DNA of 64,000 nt from Prosapia bicincta (GCA_036971475.1 JBAIZL010000001.1:97639850-97703849), one strand, 5' to 3'; positions 1 to 14,067 are shown, numbered from the stretch's first letter. The notes: a model not told the origin generated them from the sequence alone. Numbers and translations: made by a program.

Positions 1-759
1 TATAGTGTAAAGTGGAGGGTTCGTGGGAGGATTTCATCCTAAGAGGAGAGCGCGTGGACCCAAAAGTTTTAGGAGCCCCTGACCTAGAGTGTTATATTTA
101 TTGTAATTGCTTATGTATTTTAGTTCGTCAGATGGTCTCGATTAAGTCAAATTCTATTTCTAAACGCTTCTTCGCTTGACACTTCGTTCCCCTTTCACTG
201 GATTTAATGGAAATATTTTCTACAAATATCCTGAGGTTAATGTTAGCCGTTTCTCTCGTCTTATTGCGCCAACAATGCTCTTAGGAAACAATATTTCACC
301 TCCTAAAGAAGTTAAACGTCATAGTAGCTATTTTAACGTAGTAGGCCACAGCTGCGTAGAAATCAACTAAACTATTGCACCACGCCTTTACAATTTACAA
401 GTGAATTCATCCCCAATAACTCCTTTTGAAAAGCGGTAATTCATTCTGCCTATGTTACATTGTGGTGTTACTACAACATGTAAAGTGTTCTTCTGACAAT
501 TCTTTGTTAACTATTTTCTTCCGACATTGTCTCGTATTAGAAGTTCCACATTCATATAGCCATCTTACCTCACGGACCGTAGCTCTGAACCTAATGCAAC
601 ATAATCATTCCCTCATATTTTGCAACCAGGAAATTCTCTCAGGCTTACATTTATTACTTCCTTTGCACTTTTTTTAACTTTGAGTTACAAGAAGCAAAAG
701 AGTGTACTTTTCATTTTTATTGTATCTCCCAACAGCAAATATTTTCACATCGTTATTGA
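1..759. other. No gene recognised
   Basis: AT-rich sequence with only short chance reading frames. The first ~100 bases are richer in G and C (for example AGGAGCCCCTGACCTAG near 81-97) and could be the end of a DNA transposon cut by the window edge, but no partner terminus is visible. No RNA gene or tandem repeat seen. Confidence 0.4.
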
Positions 760-1585
760 TCTAGTATATCATCCTTTCATTAAAAAAAAAATTAATTCAA
801 ATTATTTTTGGCAATAAAGCTTAGTATATACTTGAAATTGCTCACGTTTTTCCTTAATGTCATTTTTTAAATGCTCGAATGTTTTTAATATGACTCCGTT
901 TTAACACGCCGTATAATACACCGAATAATAGCACGGAGAAATCGTGACGCAACACCCGCATTCTTATATATCGGTTTCGAGAGCAAAAAAGTCTTTTAAT
1001 TTTAATAAATGCTCTAACATTCTCCTCCTTGTGCTTTTCATATTGCTTTCAAATTCTATCTATGCGTTACTCGTGCCTGTTAATGCGTGTTTCGGATACG
1101 TATGCTACCTATCGTTACTAACCTAATCTTCTTCAACACTGTTATTTCAGCCCAATTAATTCGTTCTTCTAATACTTTCTTTTCACGTTATTGCCATTTC
1201 TTATTTTTTCTGACCTCTATCTACATTATTTCAATAAAACCTACACCAGTTTAATTATTTAATTTTTATTGCCCCCTAAATCTTTACCCATATATTGGCT
1301 CAATATGTTATTGTCGTTTAGGCTGTGAAGTTTGTGCCTGTAAAGTTATTTTTTAAAATTAATTACAGTATTTTTTAATTAAATTTGAGAAACTATACCT
1401 ATTTTTTTCCAGTTAGGTGACAAATTTTATGTTATTTTTTGTTGCTTTGATCTGTAATAACACAAGCATAGCAATGTAATCACATTGCTCTGTCATGTTA
1501 TTAACTTTACCTTCCTTGTAATGTGCCATGTTATTTACCTTTCTTTCTAATGTGTAATTTCTTTTTAAATTAACACTATTTAGAC

Positions 1586-2433
1586 CAGGGGTTCTCAACC
1601 TTTTAAGCTCTGAGCCCCCCTTCACACTTTGGTGTGAGGTCACGCCTCCCTTCACGGATTAAGTTAATTTAGACTTATATATGATAAATTTACTTACAAT
1701 ATGTTTAAGTAATAACCAGAAAAATGTTCGCTACCTTTGTAGTGCTAGTGTGAGGGCTGGCACTGTTTCTCGTTAACTATTTTTTGTATGTTTGGATGAA
1801 ATTTTTACAAAGAACACCGCAGGTCACTTTCAACATCTAGTCTGGCTCGATATTTAGATTTTATATTAGCCAGGGCTGAAAATCCTGTCTCGCATAGATA
1901 AGTTGATGAAAATTGTACCAGCAACTTTACTGCCTCCATTGCTACTTCTGGGTATACAGGAAGATATAGTAGCCAGAAATCTTCGAGATCCATGTTTGGG
2001 AAATCCAATTTAGCTTTGGAATCACATTGCAAGTCAATTGTTTGTTTTTGAATGTGATCAGGAGGTTAATCAATGTTGATTTGAAAGGGGTCTCTTGTTA
2101 ACTTGAATTCCCAGTTTTCCGAGCTTATATCTGGGAAATAGGCTCCGATTTTGTTCTTCAAAGACAACAAATGCTAAGATATTAGGTCCTTCATTTCATT
2201 TACTAGGTCTTTTGGAAGACTTTGGGTATCATCGACGAGATTTTGGAAAAGAAGAAATGTTCGTTGAGTAAAGAAATAGAGCTTTATAGCTCTATTAAGC
2301 TATAAAAAAATTTCAATGATTGTTTGTGTCCAACATCAAATTCAATTTTTTTAAAAATTTGTTGACTCCTCCCCTGGAATTCTTCTATACCCCCCCCCCC
2401 AGGGGGGCGCGCCCCCCAGGTTGAGAACCGCTG
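1586..2433 (-). mobile_element. Degenerate hAT transposon, ZBED-like
   Basis: The ends are imperfect inverted repeats, CAGGGGTTCTCAACC on the left and GGTTGAGAACCGCTG on the right. They are flanked by an 8-bp direct duplication ATTTAGAC at 1578-1585 and 2434-2441, the duplication length expected of hAT elements. The inverted copy of this locus near 16106-16113 has the same flanks with one copy of the site and no insertion. The minus strand carries a transposase relic. A poly-C/G stretch at 2392-2420 is next to the right terminus. The element is too short for an intact transposase and is dead. Confidence 0.85.
1805..2190 (-). pseudogene. hAT transposase C-terminal relic
   Basis: Read on the minus strand, the region resembles the C-terminal dimerisation part of ZBED5/FAM200-type hAT transposases: a segment containing YPEVAMEAVKLLVQF, then STYLCETGFSALANIKSKYR and RLDVESDLR. 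Upstream, the same frame reads WEFKLTRDPFQINID, then a stop codon, then PPDHIQKQTIDLQCDSKAKL, so at least one nonsense mutation breaks it. The zinc finger and catalytic parts are missing. Family assignment is from motif recognition only. Confidence 0.75.
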
Positions 2434-2566
2434 ATTTAGACCTATATGATATGGATATAATTGTTATTTTATTTTATTTTTCGAATTCTAAAAACTCAAT
2501 TTTAAAAGTTTCTTAATGGAATCATCTTGAATTCACTGATTAAACTATAATTAAAAATTACTTAAC

Positions 2567-2705
2567 TAAGTGAATACATAGGGCTTACTTGCTGACGCGT
2601 TTAAAAACAATCGTTCAGTAGAGGCTTTGCTTCGTAAAAGAAACAATTGTGTTGAAACGCGTCAGCAAGTAAGCCCTATGTATTTACTTAATTAAGTGAT
2701 TTTTA
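2567..2705. repeat. Hairpin MITE-like palindrome (left copy)
   Basis: Two ~46-bp inverted arms, each containing GGGCTTACTTGCTGACGCG, surround a ~45-bp centre. The reverse-complement copy lies at 15848-15995 in the other arm of the giant inverted repeat. It looks like a small terminal-inverted-repeat element that was present before the large inversion formed. No coding capacity. Confidence 0.7.
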
Positions 2706-3244
2706 ATTTTAACTCAATGTTTGATAAATCATATACCATCTGTAAGGAAAACGTTGTTTACTATTGATATAAAGGGCCCATCCAAATTTCGTAAGGACTT
2801 GAGCAGAAGAAAATCAATTTTTAAATGTTACTGTAAAACTTATAATTTTACAATTTGTTTCTGAATTTTTAATAACAACTAAATATAAACGAGTTATCAC
2901 GTAAGACTGGTAACACGTTTTTCTATGTATTAAATCTTTGGTTAGCTTCACAATATAATCAGCTGACAATAATTAAAACTAATTTATATCTACTTCACCA
3001 TAGTTTCATAAAATCATTTTTGCTCGAAACAATTTTCGGTGAATAGCGAAAATGAGTCTGAGAAAACTGTGGACTTTTGTAACTTTTTCTTAACATAATT
3101 ATATAACTACTATGATAATACACGTACTCAGTGTCCGCCCATACACAAATAAAATTTCAAAAAATAACAACTATTCTAAACCGCGGAAAAGCACTTTTGC
3201 ATGTCGCGATGTCCTTTATTCCATGATAGCGATGTCAGTGATAG

Positions 3245-3452
3245 TGTTTGTGTGTGTGTGTGTGTGTAAGTCTGTGATGTTAGTAAGAAGGAGAAATAGT
3301 ATGAAGGAAATGTAGTAGAGAAAGAGAAAGAGTTGGAGGGAAAAGGGAAAAGGATGAATGGAGAAAGTGAAGATGAAGAGGGAAGGATAGATAAAACATA
3401 TAGATAGATAGATGGACAGATATGAAGGATAAATAAATATATATTTTATATT

Positions 3453-3487
<35 letters not shown>

Positions 3488-3620
3488 CACACTTATATAT
3501 ATACATATGTATACCATAGAGAGAGAATGGGGGAGAAAGAGTAACAAAGAGATAGAGAGGGAGGTAGAAAGAAATGGGGGGAGAGAGAGAGGGAGAAATA
3601 CGGAAATAGAAAAGAAGAGA
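3245..3620. repeat. Microsatellite cluster (GT, GATA, TA, GA)
   Basis: A short (GT)n at 3247-3267 leads into a purine-rich GA stretch, a few GATA/GATG units near 3400, (TA)n at 3457-3482, then a second GA-rich tract to about 3620. The low-complexity reading frames here on the minus strand (Ile/Tyr-rich) are not genes. Confidence 0.8.
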
Positions 3621-4906
3621 GTTCTGCTATAAACGGAGTAAACTCAATGAGTGGGAGACTTAGATTGAGGAGAATGAGGAACAGGTAGATAAAGGAATTA
3701 TTCCACACTAACTAAACGATTTTTAATTGTGTTATTCAGTAGAATAACAATCACTCCAGGGTAGAACACAAACAAAAATTAATTTCAGGAAATGTTTATG
3801 CGAACTGCAAGAGGAGAATTGAGGGTGTAGTAAGGAAAACATTAGGAACAAGAGAAATTCGGTTTAAAAGAAAAAATAAAACTGGTGATATCTTGACCTT
3901 CAAGGTCCTATTTGATAAAATCATTAGTGGAAAAATAAGAAAAGAATGTAAGTAAACCAAGGCGATATTGTTGTAGAAAATTGGGTAAGAATAATAAAAT
4001 GTAGGCCGACAACAATAGAACACATGTTAAATCTAATACATTTAAGGATAGCTAAGAGTAGATCTAATTGCCCTACATCTTTTAAATATTACATCTTTTT
4101 AAAATGTAATAAATAGAGAGTATGTAACCTACAAAAGTATTTAAACGTAATAGAAAAATATTTATAATGAGATGGGCTTTATCTACTTTAAATAGAATAT
4201 TTCCAACATTATTCTTATATGAATAGAACATTATACTATTTGGAGTTAGGATGCAATGGCTTAACAAATATTAGCCAAAAAATAATTCTAGGGTTCCACT
4301 TTTGTTTCAGATTAACATTAACTTGATTAATTTAACATATGATTTTAAGCAGGGTATTTCATTTAGTGGTTTAAAGAATGTTATTAGAAAATCGACCACA
4401 TAAATTTAGAACTACATTCTTTTGCTTTTATTCAGGGTAATATACTAATTTATAAATTTTTTAAAATTTATTAAATAACAAAATTTCCATTTTAAAAATA
4501 TCTAAATCATAAGATGTTACTTATCAGGTATTTTCTTGTAGAGGCACCTTTGCCTTGTAACCGTTACGTTTTAGGGGATAAATAGTTATTAAATCAATAA
4601 ATAATATTTTTTTGAATCCCAAAACACATCGTACGGCCTAAAATACTCTTCTTCGGGAGCAAACATCTCGAACTAATATCAATTTTTACTGTCAGACTCA
4701 TATTTATAACAAATATTTTCGTGTGGATGTCGAATATTGCCAAATATGTCGGTAATAGACTTTAAATGTACCTATAGGTAATTGTCTACAAACACAAAGC
4801 TTCCTTCGCAATATTTAACTGTAAATTTGCACATTTATAGAAATACAAAGAAATATACGGGCTTTACTCAATATATTTTAAGAGCATTATTCAAAGAATA
4901 TGTTAC
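3621..4906. other. No gene recognised
   Basis: AT-rich spacer between the left inverted arm and the 21-bp array. It contains only short frames on both strands, and no tRNA-like or transposon terminus was seen. It has no counterpart on the right side of the array, where only about 270 bp separate array and arm. Confidence 0.4.
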
Positions 4907-7900
4907 AAAATATCGATATTCTCTACCAGGAATATCGTATTCTCTACCAGGAATATCAATATTCTCTACCAGGAATATCGATATTCTCTACCAGGAATAT
5001 CGATATTCTCTACCAAGAATATCGTATTCTCTACCAGGAATATCGATATTCTCTACCAGGAATATCGATATTCTCTACCAGGAATATCGTATTCTCTACC
5101 ATGAATATCGATATTCTCTACCAGGAATATCGTATTCTCTACCATAAATATCGTATTCTCTACCAGGAATATCGTATTCTCTACCAGGAATATCGTATTC
5201 TCTACCAGGAATATCGTATTCTCTAATAGGAATATCGATATTCTCTACCAGGAATATCGTATTCTCTACCAGGAATATCGTATTCTCTACCAGGAATATC
5301 GAATTCTCTACCACGAATATCGTATTCTCTACCAGGAATATCGTATTCTCTACCAGGAATATCGTATTCTCTACCAGGAATATCGTACTCTGTACCAGGA
5401 ATATCGATATTCTCTACCAGGAATATCGTATTCTCTACCAGAAATATCGTACTCTCTACCAGGAATATCGTATTCTCTACCAGGAATATCGTATTCTCTA
5501 CCAGGAATATCGTATTCTCTACCAGGAATATCGTATTCTCTACCAGGAATATCGTATTCTCTACCAGGAATATCGATATTCTCTACCAGGAATATCGTAT
5601 TCTCTTCCAGGAATATCGTATTCTCTACCAGGAATATCGTATTCTCTACCAGGAATATCGTATTCTCTACCAGGAATATCGTATTCTCTTCCAGGAATAT
5701 CGTATTCTCTACCAGGAATATCGTATTCTCTACCAGGAATATCGTATTCTCTACCAGGAATATCGTATTCTCTACCAGGAATATCGTACTCTCTACCAGG
5801 AATATCGATATTCTCTACCAGGAATATCGTATTCTCTACCAGGAATATCGTATTCTCTACCAGGAATATCGTATTCTCTACCAGGAATATCGTATTCTCT
5901 ACCAGGAATATCGTATTCTCTACCAGGAATATCGATATTCTCTACCAGGAATATCGTATTCTCTACCAGGAATATCGTACTCTCTACCAGGAATATCGTA
6001 TTCTCTACCAGGAAAATCGTACTCTCTACCAGGAATATCGATACTATCTACCAGGAAAATCGTACTCTCTACCAGGAATATCGTATTCTCTAACAGGAAT
6101 ATCGTATTCTCTACCAGGAATATCGTATTCTCTACCAGGAATATCGTATTCTCTACCAGGAATATCGTATTCTCTATCAGGAATATCGTACTCTCTACCA
6201 GGAATATCGTATTCTCTACCAGGAATATCGTACTCTCTACCAGGAATATCGATATTCTCTACCAGGAATATCGTATTCTCTACCAGAAATATCGTACTCT
6301 CTACCAGGAATATCGTATTCTCTACCAGGAATATCGTATTCTCTACCAGGAATAACGTATTCTCTACCAGGAATATCGTATTCTCTACCAGGAATATCGT
6401 ATTCTCTACCAGGAATATCGTATTCTCTACCAGGAATATCGTATTCTCTACCAGGAATATCGTATTCTCTACCAGGAATATCGTATTCTCTACCAGGAAT
6501 ATCGTATTCTCTACCAGGAATCTCGTATTCTCTACCAGGAATATCGTATTCTCTACCAGGAATATCGATATTCTCTACCAGGAATATCGTATTCTCTACC
6601 AGGAATATCGTATTCTCTACCAGGAATATCGTATTCTCTACCAGGAATATCGTATTCTCTACCAGGAATATCGTATTCTCTACCAGGAATATCGTATTCT
6701 CTACCAGGAATATCGTATTCTCTACCAGGAATATCGTATTCTCTACCAGGAATATCGTATTCTCTACCAGGAATATCGTATTCTCTACCAGGAATATCGT
6801 ACTCTCTACCAGGAATATCGTATTCTCTACCAGGAATATCGTACTCTCTACCAGGAATATCGTATTCTCTACCAGGAATATCGTACTCTCTACTAGGAAT
6901 ATCGATACTCTCTACCAGGAATATCATACTCTCTACCAGGAATATCGTATTCTCTACCAGGAATATCGTATTCTCTACCAGGAATATCGTATTCTCTACC
7001 AGGAATATCGTATTCTCTACCAGGAATATCGTATTCTCTACCAGGAATATCGATATTCTCTACCAGGAATATCGTATTCTCTACCAGGAATATCGTATTC
7101 TCTACTAGGAATATCGATACTCTCTACCAGGAATATCATACTCTCTACCAGGAATATCGTATTCTCTACCAGGAATATCGTACTCTCTACCAGGAATATC
7201 GTATTCTCTACCAGGAATATCGATATTCTCTACCAGGAATATCGTATTCTCTACCAGGAATATCGTACTCTCTACCAGGAATATCGTATTCTCTACCAGG
7301 AATATCGTACTATCTACCAGGAATATCGTATTCTCTACCAGGAATATCGTACTCTCTACCAGGAATATCGATACTCTCTAACAGGAATATCGATATTCTC
7401 TACCAGGAATATCGTATTCTCTACCAGGAATATCGTACTCTCTACCAGGAATATCGTATTCTCTACCAGGAATATCGTATTCTCTACCAGGAATATCGTA
7501 TTCTCTACCAGGAATATCGTATTCTCTACCAGGAATATCGTACTCTCTACCAGGAATATCGTATTCTCTACCAGGAACATCGTATTCTCTACCAGGAATA
7601 TCGTATTCTCTACCAGGAATATCGTATTCTTTACCAGGAATATCGTATTCTCTACCAGGAATATCGATATACTCTACCAGGAATATCGTATTCTCTACCA
7701 GGAATATCGTATTCTCTACCAGGAATATCGTATTCTCTACCAGGAATATCGTATTCTCTATCAGGAATATCGTACTCTCTACCAGGAATATCGATATTCT
7801 CTACCAGGAATATCGTATTCTCTACCAGGAATATCGTATTCTCTACCAGGAATATCGTATTCTCTACCAGGAATATCGTATTCTCTACCAGGAATATCGT

Positions 7901-10900
7901 ATTCTCTACCAGGAATATTGTATTCTCTACCAGGAATATCGTATTCTCTACCAGGAATATCGTATTTTCTACCAGGAATATCGTACTCTCTACCAGGAAT
8001 ATCGATACTCTCTACCAGGAATATCGTACTCTCTACCAGGAATATCGATACTCTCTACCAGGAATATCGTACTCTCTACTAGGAATATCGTATTCTCTAC
8101 CAGGAATATCATACTCTCTACCAGGAATATCGTATTCTCTACCAGGAATATCGTACTCTCTACCAGGAATATCGTATTCTCTACCAGGAATATCGATATT
8201 CTCTACCAGGAATATCGTATTCTCTACCAGAAATATCGTACTCTCTACCAGGAATATCGTATTCTCTACCAGGAATATCGTACTATCTACCAGGAATATC
8301 GTATTCTCTACCAGGAATATCGTATTCTCTAACAGGAATATCGTATTCTCTACCAGGAATATCGTATTCTCTACCAGGAATATCGTATTCTCTACCAGGA
8401 ATATCGTATTCTCTATCAGGAATATCGTACTCTCTACCAGGAATATCGTATTCTCTACCAGGAATATCGTACTCTCTACCAGGAATATCGATATTCTCTA
8501 CCAGGAATATCGTATTCTCTACCAGAAATATCGTACTCTCTACCAGGAATATCGTATTCTCTACCAGGAATATCGTATTCTCTACCAGGAATATCGTATT
8601 CTCTACCAGGAATATCGTATTCTCTACCAGGAATATCGTATTCTCTACCAGGAATATCGTATTCTCTACCAGGAATATCGTATTCTCTACCAGGAATATC
8701 GTATTCTCTACCAGGAATATCGTATTCTCTACCAGGAATATCGTATTCTCTACCAGGAATCTCGTATTCTCTACCAGGAATATCGTATTCTCTACCAGGA
8801 ATATCGATATTCTCTACCAGGAATATCGTATTCTCTACCAGGAATATCGTATTCTCTACCAGGAATATCGTATTCTCTACCAGGAATATCGTATTCTCTA
8901 CCAGGAATATCGTATTCTCTACCAGGAATATCGTATTCTCTACCAGGAATATCGTATTCTCTACCAGGAATATCGTATTCTCTACCAGGAATATCGTATT
9001 CTCTACCAGGAATATCGATATTCTCTACCAGGAATATCATACTCTCTACCAGGAATATCGTATTCTCTACCAGGAATATCGTATTCTCTACCAGGAATAT
9101 CGTATTCTCTACCAGGAATATCGTATTCTCTACCAGGAATATCGTATTCTTTACCAGGAATATCGTATTCTCTACCAGGAATATCGTACTCTCTACTAGG
9201 AATATCGATACTCTCTACCAGGAATATCATACTCTCTACCAGGAATATCGTATTCTCTACCAGGAATATCGTACTCTCTACCAGGAATATCGTATTCTCT
9301 ACCAGGAATATCGATATTCTCTACCAGGAATATCGTATTCTCTACCAGGAATATCGTACTCTCTACCAGGAATATCGTATTCTCTACCAGGAATATCGTA
9401 CTATCTACCAGGAATATCGTATTCTCTACCAGGAATATCGTACTCTCTACCAGGAATATCGATACTCTCTAACAGGAATATCGATATTCTCTACCAGGAA
9501 TATCGTATTCTCTACCAGGAATATCGTACTCTCTACCAGGAATATCGTATTCTCTACCAGGAATATCGTATTCTCTACCAGGAATATCGTATTCTCTACC
9601 AGGAATATCGTATTCTCTACCAGGAATATCGTACTCTCTACCAGGAATATCGTATTCTCTACCAGGAACATCGTAATCTCTACCAGGAATATCGTATTCT
9701 CTACCAGGAATATCGTATTCTTTACCAGGAATATCGTATTCTCTACCAGGAATATCGATATTCTCTACCAGGAATATCGTATTCTCTACCAGGAATATCG
9801 TATTCTCTACCAGGAATATCGTATTCTCTACCAGGAATATCGTATTCTCTATCAGGAATATCGTACTCTCTACCAGGAATATCGATATTCTCTACCAGGA
9901 ATATCGTATTCTCTACCAGGAATATCGTATTCTCTACCAGGAATATCGTATTCTCTACCAGGAATATCGTATTCTCTACCAGGAATATCGTATTCTCTAC
10001 CAGGAATATCGTATTATCTACCAGGAATATCGTATTCTCTAGCAGGAATATCGATATTCTCTACCAGGAATATCGTATTCTCTACCAGGAATATTGTATT
10101 CTCTACCAGGAAAATCGTATTCTCTACCAGGAATATCGTATTCTCTACCAGGAATATCGTATTCTCTACCAGGAATATCGTATTTTCTACCAGGAATATC
10201 GTACTCTCTACCAGGAATATCGATACTCTCTACCAGGAATATCGTACTCTCTACTAGGAATATCGTATTCTCTACCAGGAATATCATACTCTCTACCAGG
10301 AATATCGTATTCTCTACCAGGAATATCGTATTCTCTACCAGGAATATCGTATTCTCTACCAGGAATATCGTATTCTCTACCAGGAATATCGTATTCTCTA
10401 CCAGGAATATCGTACTCTCTACCAGAAATATCGATACTCTCTACCAGGAATATCGTACTCTCTACCAGGAATATCGTATTCTCTACCAGGAACATCGTAT
10501 TCTCTACCAGGAATATCGTACTCTCTACCAGGAATATCGTATTCTCTACCAGGAATATCGTACTATCTACCAGGAATATCGTATTCTCTACCAGGAATAT
10601 CGTACTCTCTACCAGGAATATCGATACTCTCTAACAGGAATATCGTACTCTCTACCAGGAATATCGTACTCTCTACCAGGAATATCGTATTCTCTACCAG
10701 GAATATCGTATTCTCTACCAGGAATATCGTATTCTCTACCAGGAATATCGTATTCTCTACCAGGAATATCGATATTCTCTACCAGGAATATCGTATTCTC
10801 TACCAGGAATATCGTATTCTCTACCAGGAATATCGTATTCTCTACCAGGAATATCGTATTCTCTACCAGGAATATCGTATTCTCTACCAGGAATATCGTA

Positions 10901-12897
10901 TTCTCTACCAGGAATATCGTATTTTCTACCAGGAATATCGTACTCTCTACCAGGAATATCGATACTCTCTACCAGGAATATCGTACTTTCTACCAGGAAT
11001 ATCGTATTCTCTACCAGGAACATCGTATTCTCTACCAGGAATATCGTATTCTCTACCAGGAATATCGTATTCTTTACCAGGAATATCGTATTCTCTACCA
11101 GGAATATCGATATTCTCTACCAGGAATATCGTATTCTCTACCAGGAATATCGTATTCTCTATCAGGAATATCGTACTCTCTACCAGGAATATCGATATTC
11201 TCTACCAGGAATATCGTATTCTCTACCAGGAATATCGTATTCTCTACCAGGAATATCGTATTCTCTACCAGGAATATCGTATTCTCTACCAGGAATATCG
11301 TATTCTGTACCAGGAATATCGATATTCTCTACCAGGAATATCGTATTCTCTACCAGGAATATCGTATTTTCTACCAGGAATATCGTACTCTCTACCAGGA
11401 ATATCGATACTCTCTACCAGGAATATCGTACTTTCTACCAGGAATATCGTATTCTCTACCAGGAACATCGTATTCTCTACCAGGAATATCGTATTCTCTA
11501 CCAGGAATATCGTATTCTCTATCAGGAATATCGTACTCTCTACCAGGAATATCGATATTCTCTACCAGGAATATCGTATTCTCTACCAGGAATATCGTAT
11601 TCTCTACCAGGAATATCGTATTCTCTACCAGGAATATCGTATTCTCTACCAGGAATATCGTATTCTCTACCAGGAATATCGATATTCTCTACCAGGAATA
11701 TCGTATTCTCTACCAGGAATATCGTATTCTCTACCAGGAATATCGTACTCTCTACCAGGAATATCGTATTCTCTACCAGGAATATCGTACTCTCTACTAG
11801 GAATATCGATACTCTCTACCAGGAATATCGTACTCTCTACCAGGAATATCGTATTCTCTACCAGGAATATCGTACTCTCTAGCAGGAATATCGATACTCT
11901 CTACCAGGAATATCGTATTCTCTACCAGGAATATCGTATTCTCTACCAGGAATATCGATATTCTCCTCCAGGAATATCGTACTCTCTACCAGGAATATCG
12001 TATTCTCTACCAGGAATATCGTATTCTTTACCAGGAATATCGTATTCTCTACCAGGAATATCGTATTCTCTACCAGGAATATCGATATTCTCTACCAGGA
12101 ATATCGTATTCTCTACCAGGAATATCGTATTCTCTACCAGGAATATCGTATTCTCTACCAGGAATATCGTATTCTCTACCAGGAACATCGTATTCTCTAC
12201 CAGGAATATCGTAATCTCTACCAGGAATATCGTATTCTTTACCAGGAATATCGTATTCTCTACCAGGAATATCGTATTCTCTACCAGGAATATCGATATT
12301 TTCTACCAGGAATATCGTATTCTCTACCAGGAATATCGAATTCTCTACCAGGAATATCGTATTCTCTACCAGGAATATCGTATTCTCTACCAGGAATATC
12401 GTATTCTCTACCAGGAAAATCGTATTCTCTACCAGGAATATCGTACTCTCTACCAGGAATATCGATATTCTCTACCAGGAATATCGTATTCTCTACCAGG
12501 AATATCGATATTCTCTACCAGGAATATCGTATTCTCTACCAGGAATATCGTATTCTCTACCAGGTATATCGTATTCTCTACCAGAAATATCGTATTCTCT
12601 ACCAGGAATATCGTATTCTCTACCAGGAATATCGTATTCTCTACCAGGAAAATCGTATTCTCTACCAGGAATATCGTACTCTCTACCAGGAATATCGATA
12701 TTCTCTACCAGGAATATCGTATTCTCTACCAGGAATATCGATATTCTCTACCAGGAATATCGTATTCTCTACCAGGAATATCGTATTCTCTACCAGGTAT
12801 ATCGTATTCTCTACCAGAAATATCGTATTCTCTACCAGGAATATCGTATTCTCTACCAGGAATATCGTATACTCTACCAGGAATATCGATATTCTGC
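4907..12897. repeat. 8-kb 21/22-bp satellite array
   Basis: About 375-380 tandem copies of a unit whose core is CTCTACCAGGAATATCG followed by TATT. The basic unit is 21 bp. A frequent 22-bp form reads GGAATATCGATATTC and so contains the perfect 14-bp palindrome GAATATCGATATTC. Common single-base variants (TACTC for TATTC, CTACTAGG, CTAACAGG, GGAACATC) work as markers. The array begins abruptly after a TTACAAAATATCGATATTC junction and ends at a CTGCAGT junction. Long open frames across it (for example 10094-11800) arise because neither unit form contains stop codons in some frames; they are not regarded as genes. Confidence 0.97.
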
Positions 12898-13164
12898 AGT
12901 AACATAAACATAAAGAGATTTGCAGGTTCCGTTTCAGTGATATTTAAGAGGTGAAATGGTTGTTTATGAGAATAGCTTCATAGAAAAAAGATGTTTTATT
13001 AAACATAATATTTTGCAAAATAATGTTAGACATATGCTTTCTGAATAGAAATCTGCTTGATTCTAGAGAAAACGTCTCAATAATGGATATCAGGTGAGAG
13101 TAAGTAGCATTAATGTGTTTAAGTTATATGTTAAGGTCATTATGACGTTAAGTCCTTTAAACCA
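12898..13164. other. Spacer between array and right arm
   Basis: A unique-looking AT-rich stretch of about 270 bp. No gene or repeat was recognised, and it is not matched by the left-side spacer. Confidence 0.4.
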
Positions 13165-13756
13165 AGACAGCCTATCATTGAATAAAAGACAATCGGAACA
13201 TGCAAAAGTGCTTTTCCGAGGTTTAGAACAGTTATTTAAGACACTGACACTGAGTACGTGTACTATTATAGTAGTTATATATTTGTGTTAAGAAAAACTT
13301 ACAAATGTTCCACAGTTTTCTCAGACTCATTTTCGCTATTCTCCGAAAATTGTTAGAAGCAAAAATTATTTTATGAAACTATGGTGATGTTTATATAAAT
13401 TTGTTTTAATTGTTGTAAGCTAATTAATTTATATTGTTTAGCTAAAAAAAAGAATTGATAGATAGAAAAAAGTGTTACCAGTTTTACATTTCACTACTCA
13501 TTTATATTTAGTTGTTATTAAAAATTCAGAAACAAATTGTAAAATTGTAAGTTTTATAGTAACATTTAAAAGTTGATTTTCTTCTGCTCAAGTCCTTGCG
13601 ATATTTGGATGGGCCCTTTATATCAATAGTAAACAACGTTTTCCTTAAAGGTGCGATTCCTATGCGGCGACTACAGCCGCGCGACTGTAGTCGTACGATC
13701 CGAGCCGCTCGGTTAAATTCTTATGACGCGACTAGTACAGTTGCATTGGGAACGTC

Positions 13757-14067
13757 ATGGCCGACAGATCGTTTTTGGCTGCGTATCTTCTGCTTGAAGA
13801 AGAGGAGGAAGAAGAGTTATTACTGGCCGTGCTTAAGAAACCCGAGCCTAATCTACTGTATCTTGCCAGGTGCGAAGAGGGTTTTCAAAACATTCTAATT
13901 CAGAGACATCTTATAAAAGATGAATCAATGTTTAGAAAGTTTTTTCGTTTGAACATAAACCAGTTTAATTACATTTTGTCGTTAATTGAAAGTGATTTAA
14001 TAGGACAGTCGTGTAATAAAGTAAAACAGCCTATAAACCCTGCAGAAAAACTAGGATTGATGCTCAG
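13757..14067 (+). pseudogene. Harbinger transposase, N-terminal exon
   Basis: The ATG at 13757 opens a 104-residue frame with an acidic EEEEEE run near residue 15. It then reads MFRKFFRLNINQFNYIL and ends KLGLMLR, which matches the start of DDE_Tnp_4-type Harbinger transposases. The frame ends at a good splice donor, CTCAG|GTAAGA (donor GT at 14068-14069). The ~200-residue catalytic centre that should follow is not found before the C-terminal piece at 14832-15275. The space holds the antisense accessory gene instead, so the two acidic residues of the DDE triad upstream of the final E are absent. Inactive as seen. Confidence 0.75.

Larger units (their letters stand above)
760..3237 (+). repeat. 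Left arm of giant inverted repeat
   Basis: This arm matches, as reverse complement, 13165-16912. Matching landmarks are the ATCCTTTCATT outer edge, GCAATAAAG, AATCGTGACGCAACACCCGC, the GCTTACTTGCTGACGCG hairpin, GGGCCCATCCAAAT, and GCAAAAGTGCTTTTCC near the inner edge. The arm is about 1.6 kb once its private hAT insertion (1586-2433) is removed, which equals the other arm without its Harbinger insertion. The arms are clearly diverged by substitutions and small indels, so the structure is not recent. No protein function is seen in it. The structure could be a large fold-back transposon or an inverted segmental duplication. Confidence 0.85.

Noticed and set aside
10094..11800. A 568-codon open frame within the 21/22-bp array.
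   Set aside because: It is entirely made of satellite units. The phase shifts with each 22-bp unit, and overlapping frames are open on the other strand; this is expected from the unit sequence, not coding selection.
4907..12897. CRISPR-like appearance of the regular arrays (also 39126-39968 and 52432-54545).
   Set aside because: The units are contiguous with no unique spacers, and the genome is clearly eukaryotic.
13596..13898. A 100-codon frame overlapping the Harbinger left terminus.
   Set aside because: It crosses the transposon boundary and is in a different frame from the recognised transposase start at 13757.
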